From Leptospira semungkisensis (GTDB lineage Bacteria; Spirochaetota; Leptospiria; Leptospirales; Leptospiraceae): a stretch of DNA of 64,000 nucleotides. The stretch's first letter is position 1. Each line of letters begins with the position of its first letter. The notes under the pieces were generated by a model that worked only from the letters and a program-made list of their open reading frames with translations, searched no databases and was not told where the DNA came from. Below are positions 20,801 through 28,833 of this stretch, one piece after another. The translations under genes and the position numbers were made by a program. The DNA is taken from contig NZ_RQEP01000019.1 in assembly GCF_004770055.1 (NCBI RefSeq), positions 768,703 through 832,702 on the forward strand, read 5' to 3'.

Positions 20801-21147
20801 GGAAGGAGTTCCTTCCGGAGAGCATCCGAATAAATAAAGGGAGTTTCTTCTGCGTCCGGCTCTAGAAAGAAATCGAAAGGATTGATTACTTGGATCTCAG
20901 CAACTAGATCGACTAGGATCTTGAGCTTCTCCGTTTTTTTAGGAAAAACCAATCTCGCCTGATAATTGCCAAAAGGATCCTGCTGCCAGTTCAAGAATTG
21001 CTCTGCAGGTTCGACATTGAGGGAATAAGAAACAATTCGAGTCCTAGAATGAGGAGCCGGTCTCAAGCGGATCACATGAGGAGATAAATTTACCGGCCTA
21101 TCATATTCGTAGGAAGTTTCGTGAGTTAATGAAACTAAAAGAGACAT
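17845..21147 (-). CDS. Transglutaminase-like protein fused to DUF2126
   Basis: A ~1100-residue protein (COG1305 + COG4196). The N-terminus SLTHETSYEYDRPVNLSPHV is the transglutaminase N domain; the core carries Cys in KSGSCRDSAFLL (~residue 185), His in DLHAWAEVFLPG and Asp in VGLDPTSGLF. From about residue 320 to the end runs DUF2126, with ISIGGEPTFI and MIDGRHTGTGGGNH, which looks like an ATP-dependent ligase-type region related to amidoligases. The ATG at 21147 follows AAAGG; an in-frame TTG at 21171 is a weaker start. It is the last gene of a three-gene operon with alpha-E and ATP-grasp genes. Confidence 0.9.
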   Translation of the reverse strand: MSLLVSLTHETSYEYDRPVNLSPHVIRLRPAPHSRTRIVSYSLNVEPAEQFLNWQQDPFGNYQARLVFPKKTEKLKILVDLVAEIQVINPFDFFLEPDAEETPFIYSDALRKELLPYLSATDGSHALANYISSLRKDGILKPKRTVDFLVGLNQRVYQDVSYVIRMEPGVQTCTETLERKSGSCRDSAFLLVQILRHIGLASRFVSGYLIQLKPDEVAVKGPAGPKEDFTDLHAWAEVFLPGAGWVGLDPTSGLFAGEGHIPLAAVPEPVSASPVFGYSDPADTKFGFRMEVKRFQESPRVTKPYSDNTWERVLRLGKHLDERCKKNDIRISIGGEPTFISDKDRQDPQWNTAALGKEKLEFGETLLEKLREHFSPGSLVQVTQGKWYPGEPLPRWSLNTFWRKDGEALWKNKSLLSSSEEKKVQDVDKELEKAKSFGEKLCSILGVSSKHIVPLYEDGFYYLWKEGQFPEWADPKNTESLSEDFSFEALERKKTLSLMDRNFKLKKAFAIPLQFNYISSEWESSEWKYKREKLFLIPGDSPAGFRLPFSSISDTFRMSAVLTDISRKKSLTSRKEIDSRLEKRTKKEPKFFATGSDLPIRTTLVLEPRSGVLRIFLPPVEGVEPWLDLIASIEEAAKTCGVEVVLEGYEPPSDSRLGLFRITPDPGVLEVNLHPSSNFKELEEKTRILYEEARELGLSAEKFMIDGRHTGTGGGNHITVGAMSPDDSPFLRRPDLLRSLVSYWQHHPSLSYLFSGLFIGPTSQAPRLDEGRDESLYEFELAASQLEQIKEPNPWLVDRLFRNLLTDLTGNTHRAEISIDKLYPPSGSRLGLVELRGFEMPPHHRMSVVQQLLVLSLLCRFWEKPYTHPPIYWGTELHDRFLLPHFVWNDFKNVLQDLKEHGFDFKEEEFLPFFEFRFPLYGKTQREEVFLELRMALEPWNVLGEEASSFGTSRAVDSALERLQVKVEGWSDRYLLSCNGYEVPLKSTGRKGEAVSGIRFKAWNPVFTLHPNLPTHPYLVFDIWDTWSSRPLGGCRYYVSHPGGRAYDTYPVNSFEAESRRISRFHADGHSVQNGSAPKKVSHSGGFTLDLRWADSIREK

Positions 21148-21198
21148 GCAACCTTTGCCTTTTTCATCCAAAAGATCGCAGAGGATCTTTGATCATTA

Positions 21199-22143
21199 TT
21201 AATTTCTAAAATACGTTTCATCCAATTGGGAGGCGATCCCATTCAAACGGACCTGCAACTGGTCTAGATATTCGTGCATTCCTGAGGAAAAGATCTCGTC
21301 TATGGATGCATAATTCATCTCGGAAAGAAGCACCCCTACTTTTTTCTCCGTCTCTTCTCCATAGCTATCTTTTTCTGTCCCGCTCAGTACCTTCAAACTA
21401 TCAAAGGTCTTGGAGAGACAAAAGCGGATCGCTCTCGGAAAGATCTTATCCAAAATCAGGAACTCTGCAATGCTCTTAGGAGTGATCCTAGTGTAGAAAC
21501 GATTGAACATCTCATGAGCACTCGCCGATTTCAAAAGAGAAAGCCATTGGATCAGATCCAAGGTAGAACCTACATCTTCTCTAGGAGGAAGAAGAATAAA
21601 GTATTTCATGTCCAAGATGCGCGTGGTCTTATCAGCTCTTTCCAATAATCTTCCCAAGAGAGCAAAATGCCAGACCTCGTCGTGAGAGATCGTAGCCTCT
21701 TGGCAACCATAGAACAAGAGACATTGGTTTCGGATGGCTTTAAAGAATTCAGCGATTCCAGGCATATCGGATTCATCGAATCTGCGTTTGGATTTTATAG
21801 TAAGATAGAATTCGTTAATCACCTCCCACATAGGAGTAGAAATATTTTCACGAATGGTTCTAGCATTCTCTCTAGCACGGATTAAACAGTTCATAATCGA
21901 ATTCGGATTTTCAGTATCCAAACTCATGAAATGTATTACGTTTTCCTTACTTGGAGAATTGTATTTACGGGAAAATAACTCGTTATCACCCGTAGTATAA
22001 ACGAGTGGCATCCATTGGCGATTGGAGTCTTCGTTCAAATCCAGGGAGAGCTGAAAATTCACATCCAAGAAACGTGAATAATTTTCCGCTCTCTCCATAT
22101 AGCGATTCATCCAGTATACGGATTCAGCTACTCGGCTTAGCAT
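21199..22143 (-). CDS. Alpha-E domain protein (COG2307/DUF403)
   Basis: A 314-residue, mostly helical protein whose start (MLSRVAESVYWMNRYMERAENYSRF) is the family hallmark. Alpha-E proteins occur almost only beside circularly permuted ATP-grasp and transglutaminase-like genes and are predicted to be helper subunits of that amidoligase system. The same domain is fused to the ATP-grasp domain in the protein at 11318-13834. Spacing to the next gene (17845-21147) is about 50 bp and to the upstream ATP-grasp gene about 80 bp. Confidence 0.9.
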   Translation of the reverse strand: MLSRVAESVYWMNRYMERAENYSRFLDVNFQLSLDLNEDSNRQWMPLVYTTGDNELFSRKYNSPSKENVIHFMSLDTENPNSIMNCLIRARENARTIRENISTPMWEVINEFYLTIKSKRRFDESDMPGIAEFFKAIRNQCLLFYGCQEATISHDEVWHFALLGRLLERADKTTRILDMKYFILLPPREDVGSTLDLIQWLSLLKSASAHEMFNRFYTRITPKSIAEFLILDKIFPRAIRFCLSKTFDSLKVLSGTEKDSYGEETEKKVGVLLSEMNYASIDEIFSSGMHEYLDQLQVRLNGIASQLDETYFRN

Positions 22144-22221
22144 AAGGAAACCTCTCTAGTCTTTATGATATTTTTCGGTTCCGCTTGGAAATCTTCCCTC
22201 TTTACTTATGTGCTTATGAGA

Positions 22222-23646
22222 TCAACCCATTACCCAAGTGTCTTTGGAGCCTCCACCTTGAGATGAATTCACCACCAAGGATCCTCTTCTTAAAGCAACT
22301 CTAGTTAAACCTCCTGGCATAACGTAGATCTCTTCTCCATAAAGAATGAATGGTCTTAGATCAACATGGCGTCCTTCTAATTTATCTTCGATTAAGGTAG
22401 GAATCCTAGAAAGACTAAGCACCGGTTGAGCGATATAATTGCGAGGATCCGCTTTTACTTTCGCCACAAACTCCTCTTTTTCTTTCATGCTTGCAACAGG
22501 ACCGATGATCATACCGTATCCTCCTGCTCCGTTAGCCGCTTTTACCACCAGATTTCCTATATTTTCGCAAACATAGTTCAGATCTTTCTCTCTTGAGCAA
22601 AGATAGGTAGGAACATTTGGAATGATAGGATCTTCACCCAAGTAGTACTTAATAAAATCGGGAACATAGGAATAAATAACCTTATCGTCCGCAACACCAG
22701 TTCCGGGAGCGTTAGCAAGAGCAACATTCCCTTTTTTGAATACATCAAATAAACCAGGAACTCCCAACATAGAATCCTTGCGAAAAGCTTTAGGATCGAG
22801 GAAGGTATCATCTATCCTACGATAAAGAATATCCACCTGCTTCAAGCCCTTGGTAGTCCTCATGTAGAGCTTATCATCTCGTACAGTGAGATCGGTTCCT
22901 TCTACCAGAGAAACACCCATTCTGGAGGCAAGAAAGCTATGCTCATAATAAGCGGAGTTATAAATTCCGGGAGTAAGTACCGCAATATTCGGATTCGATT
23001 TATCCGAAAGATGTTCGAGCATTCCTCGAAGACGAATCGGATAATCGTAGATCGGACGCACAGAAAGACTCGCAAATAATTCAGGAAAGGTCTTCTTCAT
23101 TACTTCACGATTTTCTAATACATAAGAAACTCCGGAAGGACAGCGAAGATTATCTTCAAGCACAAGCATCTGCCCGTCCCCATCGCGAACCAAGTCCGTT
23201 CCGGTGATATGGATCCAAATTCCCTTTGGAGGAACGATTCCTTTACATTCTTTCAAATAACCGGAGCTACTATAAACGATCTCTGCGGGAATGATCCCGT
23301 CCTTAATGATCTTCTCATCACCATAAATGTCTTGGATGAAAAGATTCAAGGCGCGGATCCTTTGCTTCAGACCTTCCTCCACCTTCTTCCATTCATGAGC
23401 AGTGACGATGCGGGGAATGATATCGAAAGGCATGATCCTTTCTTCTTCTTCCTCATCTCCATACACATTGAATGTGATCCCAAGAGAAAGTAGCGCCTTC
23501 TCTGCAGAGGCCTTTCTGCTCAGAAGTTCTTTATCATCCATCCCTTCAATTCTGGATTTTAAGATATGATAGCTCTGCCGAATCCCGCCCTCCTCAGAGA
23601 ACATTTCATCGTAAAAAGAATCCGTTTGATAGTTTGTCAGGAGCAT
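22222..23646 (-). CDS. Circularly permuted ATP-grasp protein (COG2308)
   Basis: A 474-residue stand-alone member of the circularly permuted ATP-grasp family, first gene of the second amidoligase-like set. Features parallel those of the fused copy: ITFNVYGDEEEEERIMPFDI, LTPGIYNSAYYEHSFLA, VDILYRRIDDTFLDP, and a nucleotide-loop-like VVKAANGAGGYGMIIGP. The ATG at 23646 has GGGAGG upstream; the frame stays open to 23697 but those codons add no family sequence. Predicted role: ATP-dependent formation of an amide bond on an unknown peptide. Cytoplasmic. Confidence 0.9.
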   Translation of the reverse strand: MLLTNYQTDSFYDEMFSEEGGIRQSYHILKSRIEGMDDKELLSRKASAEKALLSLGITFNVYGDEEEEERIMPFDIIPRIVTAHEWKKVEEGLKQRIRALNLFIQDIYGDEKIIKDGIIPAEIVYSSSGYLKECKGIVPPKGIWIHITGTDLVRDGDGQMLVLEDNLRCPSGVSYVLENREVMKKTFPELFASLSVRPIYDYPIRLRGMLEHLSDKSNPNIAVLTPGIYNSAYYEHSFLASRMGVSLVEGTDLTVRDDKLYMRTTKGLKQVDILYRRIDDTFLDPKAFRKDSMLGVPGLFDVFKKGNVALANAPGTGVADDKVIYSYVPDFIKYYLGEDPIIPNVPTYLCSREKDLNYVCENIGNLVVKAANGAGGYGMIIGPVASMKEKEEFVAKVKADPRNYIAQPVLSLSRIPTLIEDKLEGRHVDLRPFILYGEEIYVMPGGLTRVALRRGSLVVNSSQGGGSKDTWVMG

Positions 23647-23710
23647 GGCATCCCTCCCATCTAACTGAAAGATGAGATTTTGCCTCCTAATAAACAAGCA
23701 GAAATTAAAT

Positions 23711-23735
23711 TTGTAGCTTATTTTTTATACTACAA
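23711..23735. promoter_or_regulatory. Inverted repeat upstream of the split amidoligase operon
   Basis: TTGTAG (23711-23716) and CTACAA (23730-23735) form a 6-13-6 inverted repeat in an AT-rich stretch 65 bp before the ATP-grasp start. It could be an operator or part of the promoter. AT-richness makes chance symmetry easy, so confidence is low. Confidence 0.25.
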
Positions 23736-23868
23736 TTTGTTATATGATTAAATATTGAGCATATTATCAATAAGATGAACCAACTGCAGGAAAAGAAATC
23801 TGGTTTTATCTAGTTTTGGAAGAAAATCGGGAGAATTCATTTTTGCAGAGATCAGAGGAATTACAGGA

Positions 23869-23993
23869 GTTCCTACATGTGGGAACTGTTAGAACAAGGA
23901 GTTGCAAGATTTAGGATTTTCTGATATAGGGATTTTGCCCTCCCACGGGCCACACCCCCCGATCCCGAAGATGGGTGGGGGCTATTTTCGATT
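23869..23993 (+). repeat. Interspersed GC-rich repeat, copy B, with octamer pair
   Basis: Most of the 370-bp gap between 23647 and 24016 that is not promoter is this element. It opens with GTTCCTAC (23869-23876) and GTGGGAAC (23879-23886), an inverted pair, then GATTTTCTGATATAGGG around 23915-23931, then CCCACGGGCCAC (from 23942), then a stem of CCCCCCGATC and GATGGGTGGGGGC ending at 23982. The copy at 39.0-39.1 kb on the other strand is nearly identical in these blocks. Confidence 0.75.
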
Positions 23994-24016
23994 TACCCTT
24001 TTCTTTCGGTTATCGC

Positions 24017-24922
24017 TTACTTCTTCTTTTCCAACTCTTCTGCGATCTGGCATTCTTTCGGGGTCCATTCCTTCTCTGCTCGTCCTTGGCGCACATAACC
24101 AACGATATGGCCAGCACTCGCTGCAGTTGCCAAAAGAGAATAACCATACAGCGCAGAGTATGGAGAAGTAGGAATCAAATCGGAGATTCCTCCTGCTACG
24201 TAGGAACCGTAAGCAGGATATAAAGTGCGGTAGGCAGTCATTTCTTCCGTTTTATCGCAACGGTATCGGAAGTATCGGATCGCATCATCAGAAGCTCTCG
24301 CTTCCGGATAGAAGGCGCCTAAAACAGGAACCGCATATCCCAAGGCATACCAGGAGCGATATTGCCTTTGTGAAAAGTCCTTCGCATGGCCTCCTTCATG
24401 AACAACCACTGCGGGAATATCGGAATACACATGGATCGTATTCGAATACGGATTATAATGATCTCCACCAAAGATCCTGCCCACTAAGAGCACATCATTC
24501 ACAAAGTACGCATACAAACCGATAGTCCATTTTAAGAGAGGATTGATGGTCTTAGAATGCCAAAGCCTTTTTAAATCGTCCCACGGCGCGTACTGATTGA
24601 AACGTACCTTCACATCTTTCAGGTTATTATCTCGAATATATTCTTTCAGATATCGCTTCGTTTCAAAGGAGAAGGAGTGATTCTGCATCTTTCGATTCCA
24701 GATCATTACCTTAGCAAGCAAACTATCAGGCCAAATCCAACTTCCTATAAAATCCAGAAACCAATACGGCTCCCCTTCTTCGAACTGAGGATTTTCCTCA
24801 TCGAAATACATGTTCTTGTTCGGCTCATAGGGTTGGCCGACGGTGTATCTCTTCTCCGTAGAATAATAACAAGAAAAATAAAAGCTAACGAACAGAAGAA
24901 TGAGGGAGAATGATTTCTTCAT
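24017..24922 (-). CDS. Lipoprotein with HEGGH putative zinc-metalloprotease motif
   Basis: A 301-residue protein with a short signal and lipidated Cys18 (LLFVSFYFSC). HEGGH at 175-179 (AVVVHEGGHAKDF) matches HExxH of zinc proteases, and Glu207 in YPEARASDD, 28 residues later, could be the third ligand as in gluzincins. Two hydrophobic segments follow (LGYAVPVLGAFY and the Ala/Gly-rich ~255-275). I cannot assign a named family. It overlaps the upstream lipoprotein gene by four bases (ATGA), so both are made together and may act together in the envelope. Confidence 0.75.
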   Translation of the reverse strand: MKKSFSLILLFVSFYFSCYYSTEKRYTVGQPYEPNKNMYFDEENPQFEEGEPYWFLDFIGSWIWPDSLLAKVMIWNRKMQNHSFSFETKRYLKEYIRDNNLKDVKVRFNQYAPWDDLKRLWHSKTINPLLKWTIGLYAYFVNDVLLVGRIFGGDHYNPYSNTIHVYSDIPAVVVHEGGHAKDFSQRQYRSWYALGYAVPVLGAFYPEARASDDAIRYFRYRCDKTEEMTAYRTLYPAYGSYVAGGISDLIPTSPYSALYGYSLLATAASAGHIVGYVRQGRAEKEWTPKECQIAEELEKKK

Positions 24923-25614
24923 TTCGTCCTTCCTTTCTTGTCAGTCATTCTTGGATTATGCTTTTTCCATTCTTCAAAGAAGTCGATCATCGCAACTCGG
25001 CCAATTTGATTCAGCTGGTCTTCTCGATTTCCTCTATGCCCTATATAAGGAAGATAAATAATCCATCCGGTCAGTACGGGAAGAGTTGCAAGTACCGCCA
25101 TACAATCCGTGACCCGAGACTCTATCCCATCCTTGAAATCATAATGCCAGCTCGTTCCGTTGGAAAGAACATCCGCCTCAAACTCTACATTCACCGAATT
25201 ATATGTACAATGATCTACGGATTCTAATTTGAATTTTCGGATCAGAATCTTGGTCTTTCCAAAATACTCATCCTTATTATCCTTAAACTCTTTCGCTAAT
25301 AGTTTTGTGAGAGGACCATATAGATTTTCATAGTCCCTTCCCCATCCAGTCCAACCAGTAAACACATCATCAAAAAATACGAATCGCTTCGGATCTTCTC
25401 CCGAATATTCGATCTCTAGATTTTCCGATTTCCAGTTTTCCGAAGGATCCTCTGCGAGAGATCTCATCTCATCCCAATTTTCCTGAATCAGATGTGGATC
25501 TGGCAAGGTTCGAGGAACATACACCTTGATAGAAGTGCATGCCAAATTGAATAAAATAAAAATAAGTAGGACCGGTAAGCGAAAGAAGAAATCCATTCTC
25601 GTAAGCGCGTTCAT
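24919..25614 (-). CDS. Lipoprotein of unknown function
   Basis: A 231-residue lipoprotein; the hydrophobic stretch LPVLLIFILFNLAC ends in lipidated Cys26. An ATG six codons in (MDFFFRL) could be the true start. The mature part has few landmarks: WKSENLEIEYSGEDPKRF, VFFDDVFTGWTGWGRDYENLY, and a C-terminal hydrophobic stretch (MAVLATLPVLTGWIIYLPYIG) that may be a membrane-inserting helix. No domain recognised. It is the first gene of a two-gene operon with the HEGGH lipoprotein. Confidence 0.72.
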   Translation of the reverse strand: MNALTRMDFFFRLPVLLIFILFNLACTSIKVYVPRTLPDPHLIQENWDEMRSLAEDPSENWKSENLEIEYSGEDPKRFVFFDDVFTGWTGWGRDYENLYGPLTKLLAKEFKDNKDEYFGKTKILIRKFKLESVDHCTYNSVNVEFEADVLSNGTSWHYDFKDGIESRVTDCMAVLATLPVLTGWIIYLPYIGHRGNREDQLNQIGRVAMIDFFEEWKKHNPRMTDKKGRTK

Positions 25615-25693
25615 GCTTCTTCAATCGAAAGTGATGTAAAGAAGATTTTCCGATTTGCTAAAGGGACTGTACTTATTTACTTCAGGCGAATCA

Positions 25694-26755
25694 TCAATTT
25701 GGGAGAGCCACCCATTTCGAACCTGGTATCTCTAATACAAAGTCCGCGCCGAATGCAAGACTAGGAGTCTTGAATCCCTTTCCTCCCTTCCCCGCTAAAA
25801 CTTTTGAGACTGCAGCGAGAGAAGATTCGATCGTGAACTCATATCCTTCTTTGCATTCTAAGATCCGATTGAATTTCTTTCCATCTTCCGTTCTGACCTC
25901 TCCCCAGACTGTGGTTTTGGTTTTAGTGCGAGTAGATTCTCCCGGGCCTTTGATCGTTTTACCGACCAATGCCTGAACGGCCTTCAACACAAATGGAACT
26001 TTTAATAAGGACAAGGCAGGTTTCATATAACGCATGGCTCTGACCTGTCCTGCGGGAATATCCGTATAAACATCTATATTCGGGATCCCTGTAGATATAT
26101 ACGCGGTAAAGACATCTCCCCAAGGAATTCCAAATACTTTGTAGGATCTCCCACCAGCTTTCACTTCACGACTGGTGCTTAAATGAGGAAGGACGACCAT
26201 CTCACCATTTCTTCTCGCTCTAGATCCGTAAGGAAGTTGTGCGAGCGCACTCTTCATTGTTCCCGGAGAAACTTCGCTCAAACCAACGAAGGCAAGTTCC
26301 AATTCCTTTGCTTTCGGTAAGGATTTCTTAAGGGAAGAAGCCAAACAATCCGTTGGCACAATATCGAATCCTACGCCTGGAAGAAGAAGGACTCCCGCCT
26401 TCTCCGCTTGCTTCTCCAATTTTTGAAGGGATTCGTAGACTGGGATCTCTCCAGTTATATCAAGATAATGCACTTTTTCGGCAATGCAGGCCTGAGCCAT
26501 CGGCAGTGATGTAAGAACAAATGGGCCAGCACAGTGAAGAACTAGTTTGAAGGATCGAATATTTTTGGCAATCTCCTCGGGCTCCTTCAGATCGAAAACC
26601 TTGTATTCCAATCTAAGTTCTTTTGCAAGTTCAGCGATCTTATCCTCGCTTCTTCCCGCAAGCACCGGTTTCTGTCCTCGGGATACCGCTCGACGCGCGA
26701 TCAGCTCTCCCGTATAACCATTTGCTCCGTAAATCATCCATTTTGAAATTGCCAT
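25694..26755 (-). CDS. Saccharopine dehydrogenase-like / trans-acting enoyl reductase family protein
   Basis: A 353-residue oxidoreductase with an N-terminal Rossmann fold (MIYGANGYTGELIARRAVSRG) and a second glycine patch near 125 (LLLPGVGFDIVPTDCLASSL). This is COG3268. In mycobacteria a member is the trans-acting enoyl reductase of phthiocerol and glycolipid synthesis; most others are unassigned. Here no polyketide synthase is near, so a role in lipid reduction is only a guess. Monocistronic by spacing, divergent from the sterol desaturase-like gene at 26923 with a 167-bp gap between them. Confidence 0.85.
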   Translation of the reverse strand: MAISKWMIYGANGYTGELIARRAVSRGQKPVLAGRSEDKIAELAKELRLEYKVFDLKEPEEIAKNIRSFKLVLHCAGPFVLTSLPMAQACIAEKVHYLDITGEIPVYESLQKLEKQAEKAGVLLLPGVGFDIVPTDCLASSLKKSLPKAKELELAFVGLSEVSPGTMKSALAQLPYGSRARRNGEMVVLPHLSTSREVKAGGRSYKVFGIPWGDVFTAYISTGIPNIDVYTDIPAGQVRAMRYMKPALSLLKVPFVLKAVQALVGKTIKGPGESTRTKTKTTVWGEVRTEDGKKFNRILECKEGYEFTIESSLAAVSKVLAGKGGKGFKTPSLAFGADFVLEIPGSKWVALPN

Positions 26756-26874
26756 AACTGAGGAAACTTGAATGAAATCCTGATTTCGTCAACCGGCATA
26801 CGACCAAAGTATTATTTTTTTTAATACAATTGATAGGTAAAAATCTAAGATGTTAGAGCTTGTTTGGTTTTGGA

Positions 26875-26903
26875 TTGACCTAGTTTGTTTTGAGAGAATG
26901 ATA
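26875..26903 (+). promoter_or_regulatory. Possible sigma-70 type promoter for the sterol desaturase-like gene
   Basis: TTGACC at 26875-26880, a 17-base spacer and ATGATA at 26898-26903, followed by the ATG at 26923. The -35 is good, the -10 only fair, and the predicted leader is short (about 15 bases). Confidence 0.3.
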
Positions 26904-26922
26904 GAGGGTAACGGCCTGTACT

Positions 26923-28257
26923 ATGGAAAAAATAAATCTAATTACAATCGCAATTCCGTTCTTCTTCTTACTCATCGGCTTGGAGCTAGCCTTTTCTTGG
27001 TATCACAAGAGGAAACTCTACCGACTTAACGATTCCATCAACGATCTAAGCGCAGGAATTTCCAGCCAGATCTTCGGGATCATCTTCAAAACCATTACGT
27101 TTTTCGCATACATTTGGGTGTATGAAAATTGGAGACTGTTCGACCTTCCTTCTTGGCCAAGCGAACCCGCTGCATGGATGCCTACCGGAGAAGTTTGGGG
27201 AATTTCTGCTTCCACTTGGTCTTGGACCATCGTACTGGGAGTCTGGGCTGCATGCTTTATCCTTTATGATCTAGCATACTACTGGAACCATAGACTCAGC
27301 CACGAAGTAAATTTCCTTTGGGCAGGACATGTGGTCCATCACCAAAGCGAAGAATACAACCTAACTGTCGCACTGCGCCAGGCAAGTTTTCACGGACTAT
27401 TCACTTGGATCTTCTATGTTCCTCTGGCAATTTTAGGTTTCTCTCCAATCGTTATGGTTTTGAACGGTCAACTCAACTTGATCTATCAATTCTGGATCCA
27501 TACAAAAGCTGTGGATAAACTCCCAGGCTGGTTCGAAGCTATCTTTAATACTCCTTCTCATCACAGAGTTCACCACGGGATCAATCCGAAATACATCGAC
27601 AGAAACCATGGCGGAACCTTGATCGTATTCGACAAATGGTTCGGAACCTTCCAAAAAGAAGAAGAAACTCCTGTTTACGGCACAGTGAAACCTCTTCGCA
27701 GTTTCAATCCGATCTGGGCAAACGTTCACTATTGGATCGAAATGGTAGAGCAAGCATGGAAGAGCCCTCGATTCATCGATAAGGTTAAGGTATTCTTTGC
27801 AATGCCAGGCTGGAGACCGCAAGATTTAGGCGGACAATATCCTATCCCCGAAGTGGACGAAAAGACATTCAAGAAGTATGATATTACTATTCCGAAAAGC
27901 CTCACTGCTTATGCAGTGGTTTGGTTTGTCCTCACTCTTATCGGGACTTTCGGAATGCTCGTAAAGATCAATTCGATTCCTACAAATATCCAATACATCA
28001 TCTTCTTCTTTAGCATTTTCTCTCTGACAACGATCGGTGCGATTTTTGATCTGAAACGTTGGGCATTGTATTTAGAGCCGATCCGTGTTCTCTTGCTTGT
28101 CTATACTGCTTATGGATTGGGATTCCCTCCTACCACTCTTTTGGTAGCTGCAGGGCTCGGGCTCGTATCTTTGGTTTGGTTTTTCTCCCAGCGTAACGTA
28201 TTCGCAAAATGGAAAGAAATCGACCCTGTCAAGGAAATGGGACGTAGAGCAGCATAA
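26923..28257 (+). CDS. Sterol desaturase / fatty acid hydroxylase family protein (AGMO-like)
   Basis: A 444-residue membrane di-iron enzyme. Histidine motifs are HRLSH (123-127), HVVHH (136-140) and HHRVHH (213-218), as in the fatty acid hydroxylase superfamily. Helices lie at ~5-25, 50-68, 100-120, 155-190, and four more in the C-terminal third (~325-425), a two-part layout like alkylglycerol monooxygenase (TMEM195), which cleaves ether lipids. Motif SEEYNLTVALRQ after the second box is also typical of that subgroup. The substrate (ether lipid, sterol, hopanoid or carotenoid) is not shown. Confidence 0.88.
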   Translation: MEKINLITIAIPFFFLLIGLELAFSWYHKRKLYRLNDSINDLSAGISSQIFGIIFKTITFFAYIWVYENWRLFDLPSWPSEPAAWMPTGEVWGISASTWSWTIVLGVWAACFILYDLAYYWNHRLSHEVNFLWAGHVVHHQSEEYNLTVALRQASFHGLFTWIFYVPLAILGFSPIVMVLNGQLNLIYQFWIHTKAVDKLPGWFEAIFNTPSHHRVHHGINPKYIDRNHGGTLIVFDKWFGTFQKEEETPVYGTVKPLRSFNPIWANVHYWIEMVEQAWKSPRFIDKVKVFFAMPGWRPQDLGGQYPIPEVDEKTFKKYDITIPKSLTAYAVVWFVLTLIGTFGMLVKINSIPTNIQYIIFFFSIFSLTTIGAIFDLKRWALYLEPIRVLLLVYTAYGLGFPPTTLLVAAGLGLVSLVWFFSQRNVFAKWKEIDPVKEMGRRAA

Positions 28258-28287
28258 GAATTTTCTAAATTAGATTCTGGCTACGGA

Positions 28288-28335
28288 ACGGAGGACTGAC
28301 GAGATCTTTTTCTCGATCATCCTCCGTTTTTCTTT
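28288..28335. terminator. Terminator between convergent genes
   Basis: ACGGAGGA (28288-28295) pairs with TCCTCCGT (28320-28327); an inner CGAGA/TCTCG pair extends the stem. A T-rich tail follows on the plus strand. It ends the sterol desaturase transcript and sits right at the stop of the minus-strand SRPBCC gene. Confidence 0.8.
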
Positions 28336-28833
28336 TTATAGGTCGTATTCGATTGCCTTTCCGGTCTCGAGCAGGCTTTTCAAAGAGGCAATGATCGCAG
28401 GCCATCCATTATTCAATCCGAAGAACGTATCGGTATCTTCTACAATATCCTTCGGAAGTAGATCCTCGTGAAGAACTGTAAGCTTGGTTAAACCTTCCTT
28501 CATTTTCTTTAAGATAAAACTTACCTTAGTAGGTGCATTATTTTCTTCTAATCTATCTTTCACTTTCTCTAAGAAAGGATGATCCGGACTGAGAGCCCAA
28601 GTATAGCTGAGTAGAAGCGGCTTTTCACATTTTAATATGGTTCCGACGATCTCAGGTCGGCCTTCTGGATCTATAAATCGAACCTTGCCTCCTTCCTTCC
28701 AATCTCCTTCTACCTCTCTTCCAAACCAATACTTCTTAGAAAACTCAGCACTCGTGAGAGCTTCCCACACTTTTTCCGGCTCGGCGGAGATATAGGTGCT
28801 GTATACGAATTTTACATCAGTGTTCGTTTTCAT
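28336..28833 (-). CDS. SRPBCC / AHSA1-domain protein
   Basis: A 165-residue START-like protein: FVYSTYISAEPEKVWEALTSAEF at the start, then KYWFGREVEGDWKEGGKVRF, and a C-terminal helix with GWPAIIASLKSLLETG. These proteins bind small hydrophobic ligands. Pairing with an ArsR regulator is a common arrangement, where the SRPBCC protein is thought to handle the compound sensed or a stress product. It overlaps the ArsR gene by four bases, so the two are translationally coupled. Confidence 0.9.
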   Translation of the reverse strand: MKTNTDVKFVYSTYISAEPEKVWEALTSAEFSKKYWFGREVEGDWKEGGKVRFIDPEGRPEIVGTILKCEKPLLLSYTWALSPDHPFLEKVKDRLEENNAPTKVSFILKKMKEGLTKLTVLHEDLLPKDIVEDTDTFFGLNNGWPAIIASLKSLLETGKAIEYDL

